The notes under the pieces were generated by a model. It did not search any database and had not been told where the DNA came from. It saw only the letters and a program-made list of their open reading frames with translations. Of a stretch of 38,162 nucleotides of DNA, positions 25,986 to 34,332 are shown piece after piece. Position 1 is the stretch's first letter. Each line of letters opens with the position of its first letter. Source of the stretch: CAZKUN01 sp964555935 (GTDB lineage Bacteria > Armatimonadota > Zipacnadia > Zipacnadales > VGFC01); the NCBI GenBank assembly GCA_964555935.1, contig CAZKUN010000069.1, forward strand, positions 1-38,162. Reading direction: 5' to 3'. The translations under genes and the position numbers were made by a program.

Positions 25986-26020
25986 CGCCCCCCGGTCTCC
26001 AAGCCGGGGGCGTTTTCTTT
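25986..26020 (+). terminator. Rho-independent terminator of the heparinase lyase gene
   Basis: Arms CGCCCCCCGG (25986-25995) and CCGGGGGCG (26004-26012) pair over nine bp with one bulged C and an eight-base loop, followed at once by TTTTCTTT. It lies 50 bases after the stop at 25935 and just before the end of the convergent gene at 26040. Read on the minus strand the loop contains GGA, so it also resembles the intergenic hairpin families. Confidence 0.85.
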
Positions 26021-26039
26021 GGGGGGAATGAAGCCATCT

Positions 26040-26597
26040 CTACTCGGCCGGAGGTGTCGCAGGCTTCCCGTCCTCAACAGGCATCGCGAGAAAGTCGCTG
26101 AGTCGTATGTATTGGGAGGTGGAGATCCCATCGGATCGCACCCTCCCAATCTCTTCAGTCATATCGACCCTCCAACGGGCGGACACCGTATCGAAGTCGA
26201 TCTCCCCCTTCAGCGCGTGGTCGGCAATCTCGTCATACAGGCGCAGGCAAGCCGCGGACGAGCGCCACACTTCCTTCTGGGCTTCCTTGAACTCGGGCCT
26301 CCCAGTCCGCTTGTCTTCGGTGAGAGTGTCGCGACGGTTCCTGGCCTCGCTAAGATCTCGATAGACCGCTGCGAGTCGCTCGGCAAACCTGACCAATAGA
26401 TCAACCCGGGCGATGTTGCTTGCCGTCAACTTGGCCCCCATCGAGAACACAAGGCTGAGGCCCGCAAACCAGAGGGCCACGATCGCCGTCGGCTCCGCCG
26501 TCCGGTCCGGCGAGAACAACCAGAAACCCAGCGTCGCCGAGATCACGATGATCACTCCTACCGCCACCAACTGGAATGTGCTTTCACGCATGTTCAT
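26040..26597 (-). CDS. Small two-TM membrane protein with a charged cytoplasmic domain, unknown
   Basis: A 185-residue protein. The open frame runs far upstream, but only from ATG 26597 does it look like protein; that ATG has AGGAG seven bases upstream. Two hydrophobic helices are visible at about residues 8-28 (VGVIIVISATLGFWLF) and 35-54 (AIVALWFAGLSLVF). They are followed by a mainly helical, highly charged stretch (ARVDLLVRFAERLAAVYRDLSEARNRRDTLTEDKRTG) with coiled-coil character and a Pro-rich end. I recognise no family. It converges on the heparinase lyase gene, with the terminator between them, and is separated from its upstream neighbour by the second hairpin mosaic, so it is probably a stand-alone transcript. 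Confidence 0.65.
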   Translation of the reverse strand: MNMRESTFQLVAVGVIIVISATLGFWLFSPDRTAEPTAIVALWFAGLSLVFSMGAKLTASNIARVDLLVRFAERLAAVYRDLSEARNRRDTLTEDKRTGRPEFKEAQKEVWRSSAACLRLYDEIADHALKGEIDFDTVSARWRVDMTEEIGRVRSDGISTSQYIRLSDFLAMPVEDGKPATPPAE

Positions 26598-27038
26598 CAC
26601 CCCTCTCCTATTCCTCTGCACGATCACTGCCACGAGCCTCTCTCCCCCATTCCTCTGGTTGGATCTGTTGGCCGGATTCGCGGGCGCAGAGATCCAGGGC
26701 GTGTTCGGCGTCGTCGGCCCTGCGGGGCTCGCCCTCGGCACGTTCGTCCGGTCTTCGAATGCCATGGACGCGCAACAGACGCACGGTGTTGCGATATGGG
26801 GCGGATTGAGTTCGGTAGGTTTTCGGCGGGGATGGATGAGGGACCTGCTGAGGCTGCGGGAGGCAGTTGGAGGATTCGACGGGGCGGGAGCCCCGTCGCT
26901 ACGCGGGCGGGGGAGGTGGGAGAGGGACGGCGACAGGCGAGACGCCTGTCCTACGACGACGGGATGGCGAGGGTGGCTCTTCCACGGGCAAGCTGCCCGT
27001 GGCACTGGATGATTGGGTGCGAAGAGAGGGACGTCATT

Positions 27039-27075
27039 GCGGACGGGGAAGCTCGGCGAGTTTCCCTGCGTCCGC
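27039..27075. repeat. Nested hairpin: one family inside another
   Basis: Outer arms GCGGACG (27039-27045) and CGTCCGC (27069-27075) match the hairpins at 22184 and 27569, whose loops are only four bases. Here the loop instead holds a second hairpin, GGGAAGCTC (27046-27054) with GAGTTTCCC (27058-27066), one G-T mismatch, of the GGAAACTC family. A degenerate form of the usual tail (GCCAGTGACGGC) follows. Confidence 0.8.
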
Positions 27076-27196
27076 GCGCCAGTGACGGCATGCCACCCGA
27101 AGGGCGCCAGGCTGGCGCCTGGCGTCATGACGGAAGAGGCAGCGTTAACCACGCGGAACGGCGGAACAGGACGAGGCAGATGAGGTGAGAACCCTC

Positions 27197-27274
27197 GTAA
27201 GAGGGGCTTTAGCCCCGACGCCGTGGGTGTCTGTGCGAGAACGAAGACGGCGTCGGGGCTAAAGCCCCTCTTAC
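27197..27274. repeat. 28-bp perfect inverted repeat
   Basis: 27197-27224 and 27247-27274 are exact reverse complements over 28 bases, separated by 22 bases. Each arm contains its own small palindrome (GGGGCT / AGCCCC), so either one large or two small hairpins can form. A related single arm (AGCCCCTCTTAC then GGGGAT) occurs at about 21771-21787. Confidence 0.92.
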
Positions 27275-27408
27275 AGGGATCGGCAGCGCGCGAGGTCGCG
27301 TTGTGGAGGCGGCGCGAGAGGATGACCAGCCGGCGGGGATTCGCATGAGCGAGACGCTCATGCCACGGGGGCGGCGCGGCACCCGGGAGGATCGGAGTGG
27401 GAGTTCTG

Positions 27409-27470
27409 GTGTCAGACACCCGTTTTGCAGACGGCGGCAAAACAGGTGTCCGACACGGGTGGGCGGAGGT
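27409..27470. repeat. 62-bp repeat with GTGTCAGACAC palindromes, copy 2
   Basis: Same length as 21957-22018 and identical at 56 of 62 positions, all differences being transitions. In this copy the centre forms a GTTTTGC / GCAAAAC stem (27422-27442) that is weaker in copy 1. The similarity extends a little on both sides (GAGTGGGAGT before, GAGGGACGGC after). Confidence 0.9.
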
Positions 27471-27746
27471 GGGTGCGATGATGAGGGACGGCCGGATGAT
27501 GAGGTCGGTGTTTCGACGGGCAAGCTGCCCGTGGCACGTGAGGATGGGAGAGAGGAGAGGGACGCCATGCGGACGTGGGCGTCCGCGCTCCAGTGAACGG
27601 CGTCGCGGAGACTACGACGGCGGAAGCGACAGGCGAGGACGCCTGTCCTACGACAGCAAACGGCGTCGGGTTGGGAAGGGAAACTTGGAAACTCACACGG
27701 CGAGTTTCCCTGGGAGTTTCCACGACCTACGACGACGCGGGTCGGG

Positions 27747-29660
27747 CTAGGGGTTCAGGTACATCGCCGCGAGGTCGGTGTGGGTGATGAAATAGTAGGC
27801 TGGACGACGTCCGTCGCTCTCGATGATCGCGCCGCCTCGCGCGGCTCCGGGGTATTCGGCCACGATGCTGACGGCGAAGGTTGACGCATCGATCGCGCAT
27901 ATCTTCCCATCGGCCGTGAAGAGCATCTTGCCCTGGCGCGGAGGCGTGATGACGGACGTCTCGTAGATGTAGCCGCCGGCCAGTTCGGAGATGTCCTCGT
28001 TGTGGATGAACTCGCGCGTTTTCGGGTCGAAGGCGAAGAGGTGCAGCTCGTTGTAGTCTCGCCCGCACGTGCCCACCAGGATGCCTTCGTCGGTCGACTC
28101 GAGCTGGAGGATGTACTGCATCCCGGCGACTGGCGGCGAGGTTTGGTAGACGACCTTGTCTTGCGTTGTGTCCCACAGGAACAGCTTCGCATCGCCCAGC
28201 GTATCAGGGGCCTCGCCCGTGGCCATGGCAAGGCTGCCTCCGGCGATGAGGCGATCGTCGCCGGCGATGCGCGAGAGCGATCCGATCGCGTGGTCGGGCA
28301 CGCAGTTTCGGTAGACGGTCCACGTGTCGGTCTCCGGGTCGAGCTTCGTCACCGCTCCGCCGCGCTTCCCGTAGTCGGCGGATGTGGCGACATAGACGAA
28401 GCCGTCCGGTCCGAGCAGCATGTCATACGGTCGGTTCTGCTCGTCGCCCAGCGTGCCGAGGTATGTGGGATTGGTGCCTTCGGCCGCGGCCTTGCCGTCG
28501 ACTGTGAGCCACGGTCGGGTGGAGTCGTAACGGATGAAGTCAGCGTCGCCATACGCCCCGGCGTAGACTTGCGTTGGGCTGACGGGGAGGATTGCGTACG
28601 TCTGCCCGCCGGCGACGTTGAACGGATTGCCGAGGGTCTGGCGCTCGCGGGCGATTGGGTCGAACATGAAGAGGCTGAGGGGCAGGTAGGATGACCCGTA
28701 GATCGCGCCATCGACGCCCTCGCGGAGCATGTAAAGCGGCGCCGCCGCGTCGGCGTAGGTGAAGCTCCACTCGCCGGTCTCGCCGTCGGCTTGGGTGTAG
28801 TCAATTGACCTCGCATCCCAGTCGTACTTGAACGACATTCCCGGGACGGAGAGCCTCCCGTACATTCCCGCCGATTCCTGGGGCGTGATGGCTCGCATCT
28901 TCAGGCCCTCGATGACGGCGTGCTGCTTCTCACCCGCCAGGTACGACTGGACGACTCCGTCCGTGCCCAGCCAGATCCGGCAGTGACCGGGGTAATCCTC
29001 GAAGCCATCGGGCAGCGCCACTTCCTCGCGGGCGCCCGTCTTCAGGTTCATGCGGACCACGCGGTGGCGCTTCACGCCGACCTCGATGTAAGCGTAGTCC
29101 TCGGAGAAAGGGGCGACGAACTGCGTGTACATCTCATCGTCCGCCGCGCGCCCGTAGTCGATGAACTCGCCGCTGCGGGGATCGTAGCAGAGGAGTTTCC
29201 CGCCGGGATAGCTGCCCATGTAGAGTCGCCCGTCGGGGCCACTCGTCAGGTCAAACAGGTAGCCCTCTCCGTCGCAGACCTTGCCGAGGCTGACGATGCC
29301 GGCGTCGGCGTCCGCGGGGTCGAAGACGTAGAGGACGCCGCCGAGAGATCCGACGTACATCTTCCCATCCGGCCCGGCGCAGACGTACTTGGGCATTCGC
29401 TCGGCGTCCGGCGCCTGGTACTGGGCGCCGGCGCCGGTTTGGGTGTCGACGACGACCATGAACCAGGAATCCTTGGCGTTGCTGAACGCCATGTAGATCG
29501 AGTCGACCTCGCCGGAGGCTCCGGGTCCACAGGCGACGATCGCGGGACCCGCGTCGGGGACCATCGTGCCGAAGTTCTCAAACTCGACATCTTGAGCCGC
29601 CACGATCGCCTCCATCGCCGCGAGGAACAGCAAGCATCCGAGCGCGCGTCCCTGCTTCAT
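27747..29660 (-). CDS. Secreted beta-propeller protein
   Basis: A 637-residue exported protein; ATG 29660 follows GAGGAAG and starts a signal peptide (MKQGRALGCLLFLAAMEAIVAA). The rest is a series of four-stranded blades with recurring G-P-D-G-x-x-Y and F-D-P-x-T/A-x-E motifs (AGPDGKMYVGSLGGVLYVFDPADAD, SGPDGRLYMGSYPGGKLLCYDPRSGEF, LGPDGFVYVATSADYGKRGGAVTKLDPETDTW, FAFDPKTREFIHNEDI), probably two propellers of the NHL/SMP-30/YVTN kind. No catalytic residues can be singled out. Such proteins often accompany glycan-degrading clusters as binding or lyase modules. It is the last gene of the minus-strand group, 25 bases after the sialidase-like lipoprotein, so the two are likely made together. Confidence 0.7.
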   Translation of the reverse strand: MKQGRALGCLLFLAAMEAIVAAQDVEFENFGTMVPDAGPAIVACGPGASGEVDSIYMAFSNAKDSWFMVVVDTQTGAGAQYQAPDAERMPKYVCAGPDGKMYVGSLGGVLYVFDPADADAGIVSLGKVCDGEGYLFDLTSGPDGRLYMGSYPGGKLLCYDPRSGEFIDYGRAADDEMYTQFVAPFSEDYAYIEVGVKRHRVVRMNLKTGAREEVALPDGFEDYPGHCRIWLGTDGVVQSYLAGEKQHAVIEGLKMRAITPQESAGMYGRLSVPGMSFKYDWDARSIDYTQADGETGEWSFTYADAAAPLYMLREGVDGAIYGSSYLPLSLFMFDPIARERQTLGNPFNVAGGQTYAILPVSPTQVYAGAYGDADFIRYDSTRPWLTVDGKAAAEGTNPTYLGTLGDEQNRPYDMLLGPDGFVYVATSADYGKRGGAVTKLDPETDTWTVYRNCVPDHAIGSLSRIAGDDRLIAGGSLAMATGEAPDTLGDAKLFLWDTTQDKVVYQTSPPVAGMQYILQLESTDEGILVGTCGRDYNELHLFAFDPKTREFIHNEDISELAGGYIYETSVITPPRQGKMLFTADGKICAIDASTFAVSIVAEYPGAARGGAIIESDGRRPAYYFITHTDLAAMYLNP

Positions 29661-29685
29661 GATGGCATCGCTTCCTCGCTCGGTC

Positions 29686-30993
29686 TCACTCGGTCAGGGA
29701 GACCGCGTATCGGTAGTTGTCGGCTGTGGCCCAATCGGCCGCGTCGAGTTCCTGGCCATATGTCGTGAGGTGGAGGATCAGGTCGCGCGTCTCCCGGTCC
29801 TCATAGACGGAGAAGTTCGAGTATTGCACGCCCGATCCCTGGCCAGGTTGGCGGTCGTCGATGACCGTGACGGTTGACTCGCGCAACGCCGCCTTGGCCT
29901 CGTCCACCTCGGCGATCACCAACGGGTAGCGAGGCGAGTTTCCGCTCGGCGGGGTGGGGGAGATGTTGCCGATCCAGTAGAGCTTGCCCGTCACGCTGTG
30001 GCGGATCATCCGGTGGATTGACGACGGCGAGTAGAAGCTCGAACCGTCGTCGTATTGCCACTCCGCCGGCGGCGTCATTGTCAACCCGCCATCTTCGGAG
30101 ATGCTGAAGAACTTGCGGCCGGGGAGCTTGGCGACAGTGCCGTCCCAGCCTCGGGTCGATCCTCGCCAGACGACCAGCAAGCGCCCATCCGTCAGCTCGG
30201 CCACCTCGGGCTCCATCAGACCACGCGCGGAGTGCTCGGGCGAGATCTCCACCCTCGCGCCGGGAGCCCAGACGTACTCGCCCGCATCGGCATCCCAGTG
30301 GCCGAGCATGAGCACAGAGCCCATCCGCCACGGACGCTCGTCATTCTTGGGGTCGCCCGGAGCGTTGGCGTGAGCCAGGCAGACGACTAACGTGCCATCT
30401 GATCTCACCAGGATGTTGTTGCCCAGATAGGCTTCGTTGTGGTTCAGCAAGCCTGGGTTGAGCGGATCGGTTGGATCGAATTCGTCGCCGTCTTCGTAGG
30501 TCAAGGGGGATGGGTCGCTCCAGCTTCGTCCGAGGTCTGATGAGGTGCGGATGTAAGTGAAGTTGTGGTAGACGCCGCCGTGGTGGATCTGCCTGAGCCA
30601 GAGCTGCACGAGCAGGCCTGATGTCGGGTCATGGGCGGCGGTTCCTTCGCCCTCCCAGACGGTGACGCCGCCGTAGTCAATGTTATTGGATGGCTGCACG
30701 GGCACGAAGTCTGACCACGCGCGTCCGTTGTCGAGCGACCAGCGGGCGGCGATGTCGTCGCCCACGTCGGACTGAGTTTGGACGGCTTGGACCTCGCGCA
30801 ACTGTAGCTCGGGTCCGACCGGCTGGACCGACACGACCGCGGAGGCGCCGGGCTTTGGATGCGTCTTGTAGAGTGCCTTTTCCACGGTCACGATGGGAGT
30901 GTTGGTCTGCCAGGGCGGCGCGGCGGGGTTGTCCTGGGCGCAGGCAACCAGGCATAGCAACGCGGCGAGTATGGCAGCGACCTCGCAGAGCAT
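29686..30993 (-). CDS. Sialidase-like (BNR-repeat) lipoprotein
   Basis: A 435-residue protein. ATG 30993 is chosen over upstream starts because GGAGG lies eight bases before it and it begins a lipoprotein signal with lipobox LVAC. Asp-box motifs SLDNGRAWS and SSDLGRSWS are clear; a third is degraded (SEDGGLTMT). The segments GLMEPEVAELTDGRLLVVWRG and YSNFSVYED fit the sialidase propeller, including the Glu-rich strand that carries active-site residues in exo-sialidases. Many BNR proteins in such clusters bind or cut other sugars, so sialic acid is not assumed. It lies between a hairpin-rich gap and the propeller gene and probably works at the cell surface with it. Confidence 0.75.
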   Translation of the reverse strand: MLCEVAAILAALLCLVACAQDNPAAPPWQTNTPIVTVEKALYKTHPKPGASAVVSVQPVGPELQLREVQAVQTQSDVGDDIAARWSLDNGRAWSDFVPVQPSNNIDYGGVTVWEGEGTAAHDPTSGLLVQLWLRQIHHGGVYHNFTYIRTSSDLGRSWSDPSPLTYEDGDEFDPTDPLNPGLLNHNEAYLGNNILVRSDGTLVVCLAHANAPGDPKNDERPWRMGSVLMLGHWDADAGEYVWAPGARVEISPEHSARGLMEPEVAELTDGRLLVVWRGSTRGWDGTVAKLPGRKFFSISEDGGLTMTPPAEWQYDDGSSFYSPSSIHRMIRHSVTGKLYWIGNISPTPPSGNSPRYPLVIAEVDEAKAALRESTVTVIDDRQPGQGSGVQYSNFSVYEDRETRDLILHLTTYGQELDAADWATADNYRYAVSLTE

Positions 30994-31056
30994 GTTGGCA
31001 TCCTCCATGACGCCGGAATGGCGAAAGGTGGTATTGAAGCCGGTACAGCTGACGGC

Positions 31057-31139
31057 GTCGGATCTGGAGATCCGACGCACGACGGTGCCGGCAAGGATGC
31101 CGGCGGTCCAGTCAACGGCGTCGGATCTGGAGATCCGAC
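31057..31139. repeat. Three-hairpin intergenic cluster
   Basis: 31057-31076 and 31120-31139 are identical hairpins (arm GTCGGATC, loop TGGA). Between them, 31087-31104 has arm GCCGGC with loop AAGGAT and the tail TCCAGTCAACGGCGTC, which is also found after the hairpin at 21704. The second GTCGGATC hairpin ends in CTACG, as does its one-base-pair variant at 21851. They fill the 169-base gap between the DapA-like and sialidase-like genes. Confidence 0.88.
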
Positions 31140-31162
31140 CTACGGGAGCTTTTAGGCCTCCC

Positions 31163-32095
31163 CTACAGTTCGAGGAACTCCGGCAGGTTGTCCTGGAGCC
31201 ACGCGCGGAAGCCGGTGAGGAGTTCCGGCGTGGCCGACGGGTATGGCGCGCGACAGCGCAGGCTTGTGCCGAGGAAGCCGGCGCTGAGGCCGAGCATCCG
31301 GTCGATGGCGCTATCGATGAGACCGGCGTCGAAGGTCGGCTTGAGGCCTTCGACGATCATACAATGGAATTGGCTCGTCCACGTCTCCAGTTCCTCCCAC
31401 TGCTTGGCGGCGAGGAGCCGGTAGGCGCCCAGCACGATCCTGGGGTTCTGGTAGACGAGCGAACTGCACGTGCCGACGGCGCCGTGAGGCCCGAACTCCG
31501 CGATGGCGTCTTCGCCCACGAACACGTGGTAGAGCTTGCTGATCTCAGCGCACCCCTCGGGCGTGCGGCCGAGCGTGCCTTCGTTGGCCTTGACGCCGAT
31601 GACTGCGGGGACGGCTTCGTGGATCTCGCGGTGCAGCTCGAGACTGATGGCCTTCTTCGCGCGCAAGGTCTCGTAGATGGTGATGGGCATGCCTGGCACC
31701 GCTGCGGAGACCGACGCGAAGAAGGGCACGACCTCGTCGTCAGGCACCTCAAGCCAGAAGGGCAGCGCGACCTGGATGGCATCCGCGCCCCTCTCCTGGG
31801 CATGCCGAGCGCGCCGAACGACGCCGCTCGTGAACGTCGACGTGCAGCCAATCATGGCGGGCGTCCCGGCGTCATGACACTCCGCGATCGTCGCGTCGGT
31901 CACCGCTCGGAACTCGTCAAGCTCCAGGGCGTAGAACTCGCCGGTCGTGCCGCCCGTGTAGACGCCCGGCACCCCTGCCTCGCAGCACCGGGCGACATCC
32001 TCGCGGTATGTCTTCTCGTCGAAGGTATCCGCCTCGGTCCAGGCGATGGGCAGGCCTGCCCATGGTCCGACGAACTGCTCTTTGGCGAGCATCAT
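31163..32095 (-). CDS. DapA/N-acetylneuraminate lyase-family aldolase
   Basis: A 310-residue cytoplasmic TIM barrel. Two ATGs (32095, 32092) follow AGGAGG; the second has the better spacing of six. The family GGTTGE motif is present (GGTTGEFYAL), Tyr141 (ITIYET) is the proton relay and Lys169 (GVKAN) the Schiff-base lysine. The 28-residue spacing between these two equals that of E. coli DapA. The family covers dihydrodipicolinate synthase, sialic acid lyase, 2-keto-3-deoxygluconate aldolase and 5-keto-4-deoxyglucarate dehydratase. With a mannonate-dehydratase-like gene upstream, cleavage of a 2-keto-3-deoxy sugar acid is the best guess; sialic acid lyase is an alternative given the sialidase-like gene downstream. 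Confidence 0.88.
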   Translation of the reverse strand: MMLAKEQFVGPWAGLPIAWTEADTFDEKTYREDVARCCEAGVPGVYTGGTTGEFYALELDEFRAVTDATIAECHDAGTPAMIGCTSTFTSGVVRRARHAQERGADAIQVALPFWLEVPDDEVVPFFASVSAAVPGMPITIYETLRAKKAISLELHREIHEAVPAVIGVKANEGTLGRTPEGCAEISKLYHVFVGEDAIAEFGPHGAVGTCSSLVYQNPRIVLGAYRLLAAKQWEELETWTSQFHCMIVEGLKPTFDAGLIDSAIDRMLGLSAGFLGTSLRCRAPYPSATPELLTGFRAWLQDNLPEFLEL

Positions 32096-32116
32096 GGTCC
32101 TCCTGTCGGCGCGCCG

Positions 32117-34282
32117 TCACCACTGCCGAATGCCCGGGAATGCCGGCGCATACTTGTCGTGCGCTTCGATTGCCGATGCCTCGTCGGTCAGCGCGAGCAC
32201 GCCGGCTCGTTGTGGGGCGTGGACTACCTCGTAGGCGATCCAGGCCAGCCAGCGATCATCGGCCTGCGATCGGAAGTCCTCAAGCATCGCGCGTCCCGGC
32301 GCATGGAACTGCAGCATGGCGTTGCCGACGACTCGCCAGCCGAATGCCGCGTCGGATCGCCGGGAGTCATCTCCGTATTCCCGGAAGAGGTCGGCCAGAC
32401 ATGTTCGAGCTTCCAGATTCATCTCAGGTGTCATGAACGGGAACATGTATCCGAGGGCGTAGGCGGCGTGCAATTGCACGACCGGCGGAGCCTCAGACCG
32501 CACCATGGCGATGAGATCCGAGGTGAACTGGGGGTGGCGCTGGGGAGAGTACTCCAGGCGCAGTCCGACCAGCCCGTCGGTCGCCCAGTAGCGGACACGG
32601 TCATCCTCATCCGGGTTGCGGAGAGCGGCTCGTATTGGGTCGTAGACCTCGTCGGCCAGCCCGCCCTTGCCGAGCTTGTATAGCGCGCGGACGGAGACTT
32701 CTCTGACGGCCTGCGACGGGTGCTGCGTTCCCTCCGTCACGGCGGGCAAGGACCTCCGTGCCATGGCCGCCAGCGCCTCGATGCATGCCAGCTTGAACTG
32801 GAAATGGCCATCTCCCTCGAGCGCCGCGAGGATTCGCTGGGGAGACTCCGGTCCGTTGACGTGGACGAGGGCTCCGGCAGCCGCCATGCGGACGCTTGAT
32901 TCGGATTCCGCCGTCAGCGCGCGCTCGATCACGGGGACCTGTTCGCCTGCGCCGAGGGCCGCCAGAGCGTCCATGGTCCTGCGACGGACCAGCACGTGGG
33001 GGTCATCAGCCAAGGACGCCACGGTGGCCGCGTCCGCCTCGAGCGCGCCGCCGGTGATGTCAGCCAGGGCTTGCACGCGCATCCGCCAATCAGGACTGGT
33101 GAGCGCGGCGACGGAGGTCGGCTCAAGGGTCACGCGTTCGATGCCGCTGACCGGCGACGTGATGCAGGCGATGGGCGTGACGCCGGCCTCGACGTACGGA
33201 TCCCAGCCCGCGTCGAAGGGCGTTGGCGTCCGGACCGTGAGCTTGACGTCCGTGCCAGCGGCCTTCCCGAGCGCCCTGTCGAGGACCGCCCTCTGGTCGG
33301 CGACATACCCGAGCTGCACCCACAGCTCGTCGATGATGCCCTCGGCGACCCAGGTCTCCCAATCCATGTGGATCAGCCCCGTGCCGGGGATCTCCTTACC
33401 CCACCAGGGCTGGGCGTAGTCGGGTTCCTTGGAATCGATGATGACCGAAAGCGCTTTCCCCTCCGCGGCCAAGGCCTCGTGCAGCTCCCGGAGGAAGTCG
33501 GTCACGAACTTCCCTCGGCACTCGTGCCAATACAGCTTCTGCTCCGCGGTCAGAGCATCTTCCCGCAGGTTGACCTCCGGATATCGCTTGTTGAACTCAT
33601 CCAAGACTGGCTGGTTGAATCCGAACTCGTCGAGGTAGCGGATGCCGACGTTCTCGACATACGTGTAGAAGTTGATGCCGTCGTAGCCGGAGTCCACGAC
33701 GTGGCGAACGTACCGGTCAATCACGGCTCGCCGGGCCTCGGGATAGCAGAACGCAATGGGCCCCGGGCACCGGCGCTCGCCCCAGCGGTCGACCACGCAC
33801 CACTCGGGATGGTCGATCCGCAGCTGGTCCTCGAACAGGTACGGGCTGATGATGCCCACATCGGGTTGGACCCCGTGCTCGAACAGGCCCGTGTACATGA
33901 AGATCTCCATCTCGTGGCGGCGCGCGGAGTCGACAGCCGCCTCGTTGATCTTCAGGTCATTGTAGAGGTGGTGTTTCCACCCCATGGCCCAGTCGTATGC
34001 CTGCGGTGATTCCGGGCCCAGCTTGTAGTGCGAGTCCCACAAGTGGCTCTGCCCGCCCCGCCAGTAGACCCGCTTCACCCCGTACGTCTCTGCCATCCAT
34101 TCGAACATCGCGTCGATGGTCGCGGGGCTGTCCACCGGCTCGCGTTCGCGAACCCAAAGGTGGTCGCCCGTGCCGCAGTAGACGTGGATGGGGGTTTGGC
34201 CCGGCTCGGAGGCGGATGCCGGTCGAGTTGAGACGAGCAAGGTCGCGATGATGACGATGCCCAGAGCGGCGTGTGGACTCAT
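32117..34282 (-). CDS. Secreted GHL10-like glycosidase domain fused to HEAT repeats
   Basis: A 721-residue protein; ATG 34282 has GGAGG five bases upstream and starts a signal peptide (MSPHAALGIVIIATLLVS, cut near ASA). Residues about 30-380 look like a GHL10/family-10-type TIM barrel (YGVKRVYWRGGQ, DSGYDGINFYTYVENVG, IHMDWETWVAEGIIDELWVQLGY), a group of putative glycoside hydrolases. From about residue 386 to 700 comes a run of HEAT-type helical repeats (SPDWRMRVQALADITG, DPHVLVRRRTMDALAALG, QAVREVSVRALYKLG, VVQLHAAYALGYMF). HEAT arrays bind proteins or bilin-like ligands and are unusual as the tail of an exported glycosidase. It starts 89 bases after the mannonate-dehydratase-like gene and ends 21 bases before the aldolase. 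Confidence 0.72.
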   Translation of the reverse strand: MSPHAALGIVIIATLLVSTRPASASEPGQTPIHVYCGTGDHLWVREREPVDSPATIDAMFEWMAETYGVKRVYWRGGQSHLWDSHYKLGPESPQAYDWAMGWKHHLYNDLKINEAAVDSARRHEMEIFMYTGLFEHGVQPDVGIISPYLFEDQLRIDHPEWCVVDRWGERRCPGPIAFCYPEARRAVIDRYVRHVVDSGYDGINFYTYVENVGIRYLDEFGFNQPVLDEFNKRYPEVNLREDALTAEQKLYWHECRGKFVTDFLRELHEALAAEGKALSVIIDSKEPDYAQPWWGKEIPGTGLIHMDWETWVAEGIIDELWVQLGYVADQRAVLDRALGKAAGTDVKLTVRTPTPFDAGWDPYVEAGVTPIACITSPVSGIERVTLEPTSVAALTSPDWRMRVQALADITGGALEADAATVASLADDPHVLVRRRTMDALAALGAGEQVPVIERALTAESESSVRMAAAGALVHVNGPESPQRILAALEGDGHFQFKLACIEALAAMARRSLPAVTEGTQHPSQAVREVSVRALYKLGKGGLADEVYDPIRAALRNPDEDDRVRYWATDGLVGLRLEYSPQRHPQFTSDLIAMVRSEAPPVVQLHAAYALGYMFPFMTPEMNLEARTCLADLFREYGDDSRRSDAAFGWRVVGNAMLQFHAPGRAMLEDFRSQADDRWLAWIAYEVVHAPQRAGVLALTDEASAIEAHDKYAPAFPGIRQW

Positions 34283-34332
34283 CTGGACCTCCCGGGCGTC
34301 CCGCGTGTGGCGCCGAAGGCGGGCCACCGGCT

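Larger units (their letters stand above)
26598..27746. repeat. Intergenic mosaic of small hairpins, 2
   Basis: From about 26870 to 27740 the sequence repeats the families of the first mosaic. Positions, arm and loop: 26877 CGACGGGGC/GGGA, 26932 GACAGGCG/AGA, 26982 CCACGGGC/AAGCT, 27103 GGCGCCA/GGC, 27343 GCATGAGCG/AGA, 27516 ACGGGC/AAGCT, 27569 GCGGACG/TGGG, 27628 GACAGGCG/AGGA, 27687 GGAAACTC/ACACGGC. It also holds a nested hairpin (27039), a 28-bp inverted repeat (27197) and a 62-bp repeat (27409). The first 270 bases (26598-26870) have no hairpins and no convincing gene on either strand; they may be the remains of coding sequence upstream of the small membrane protein. Confidence 0.8.

Noticed and set aside
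26598..27440. Upstream extension of the small membrane protein to 466 residues
   Set aside because: The extra part is low-complexity translation of the hairpin mosaic, and a strong ribosome site supports the start at 26597.
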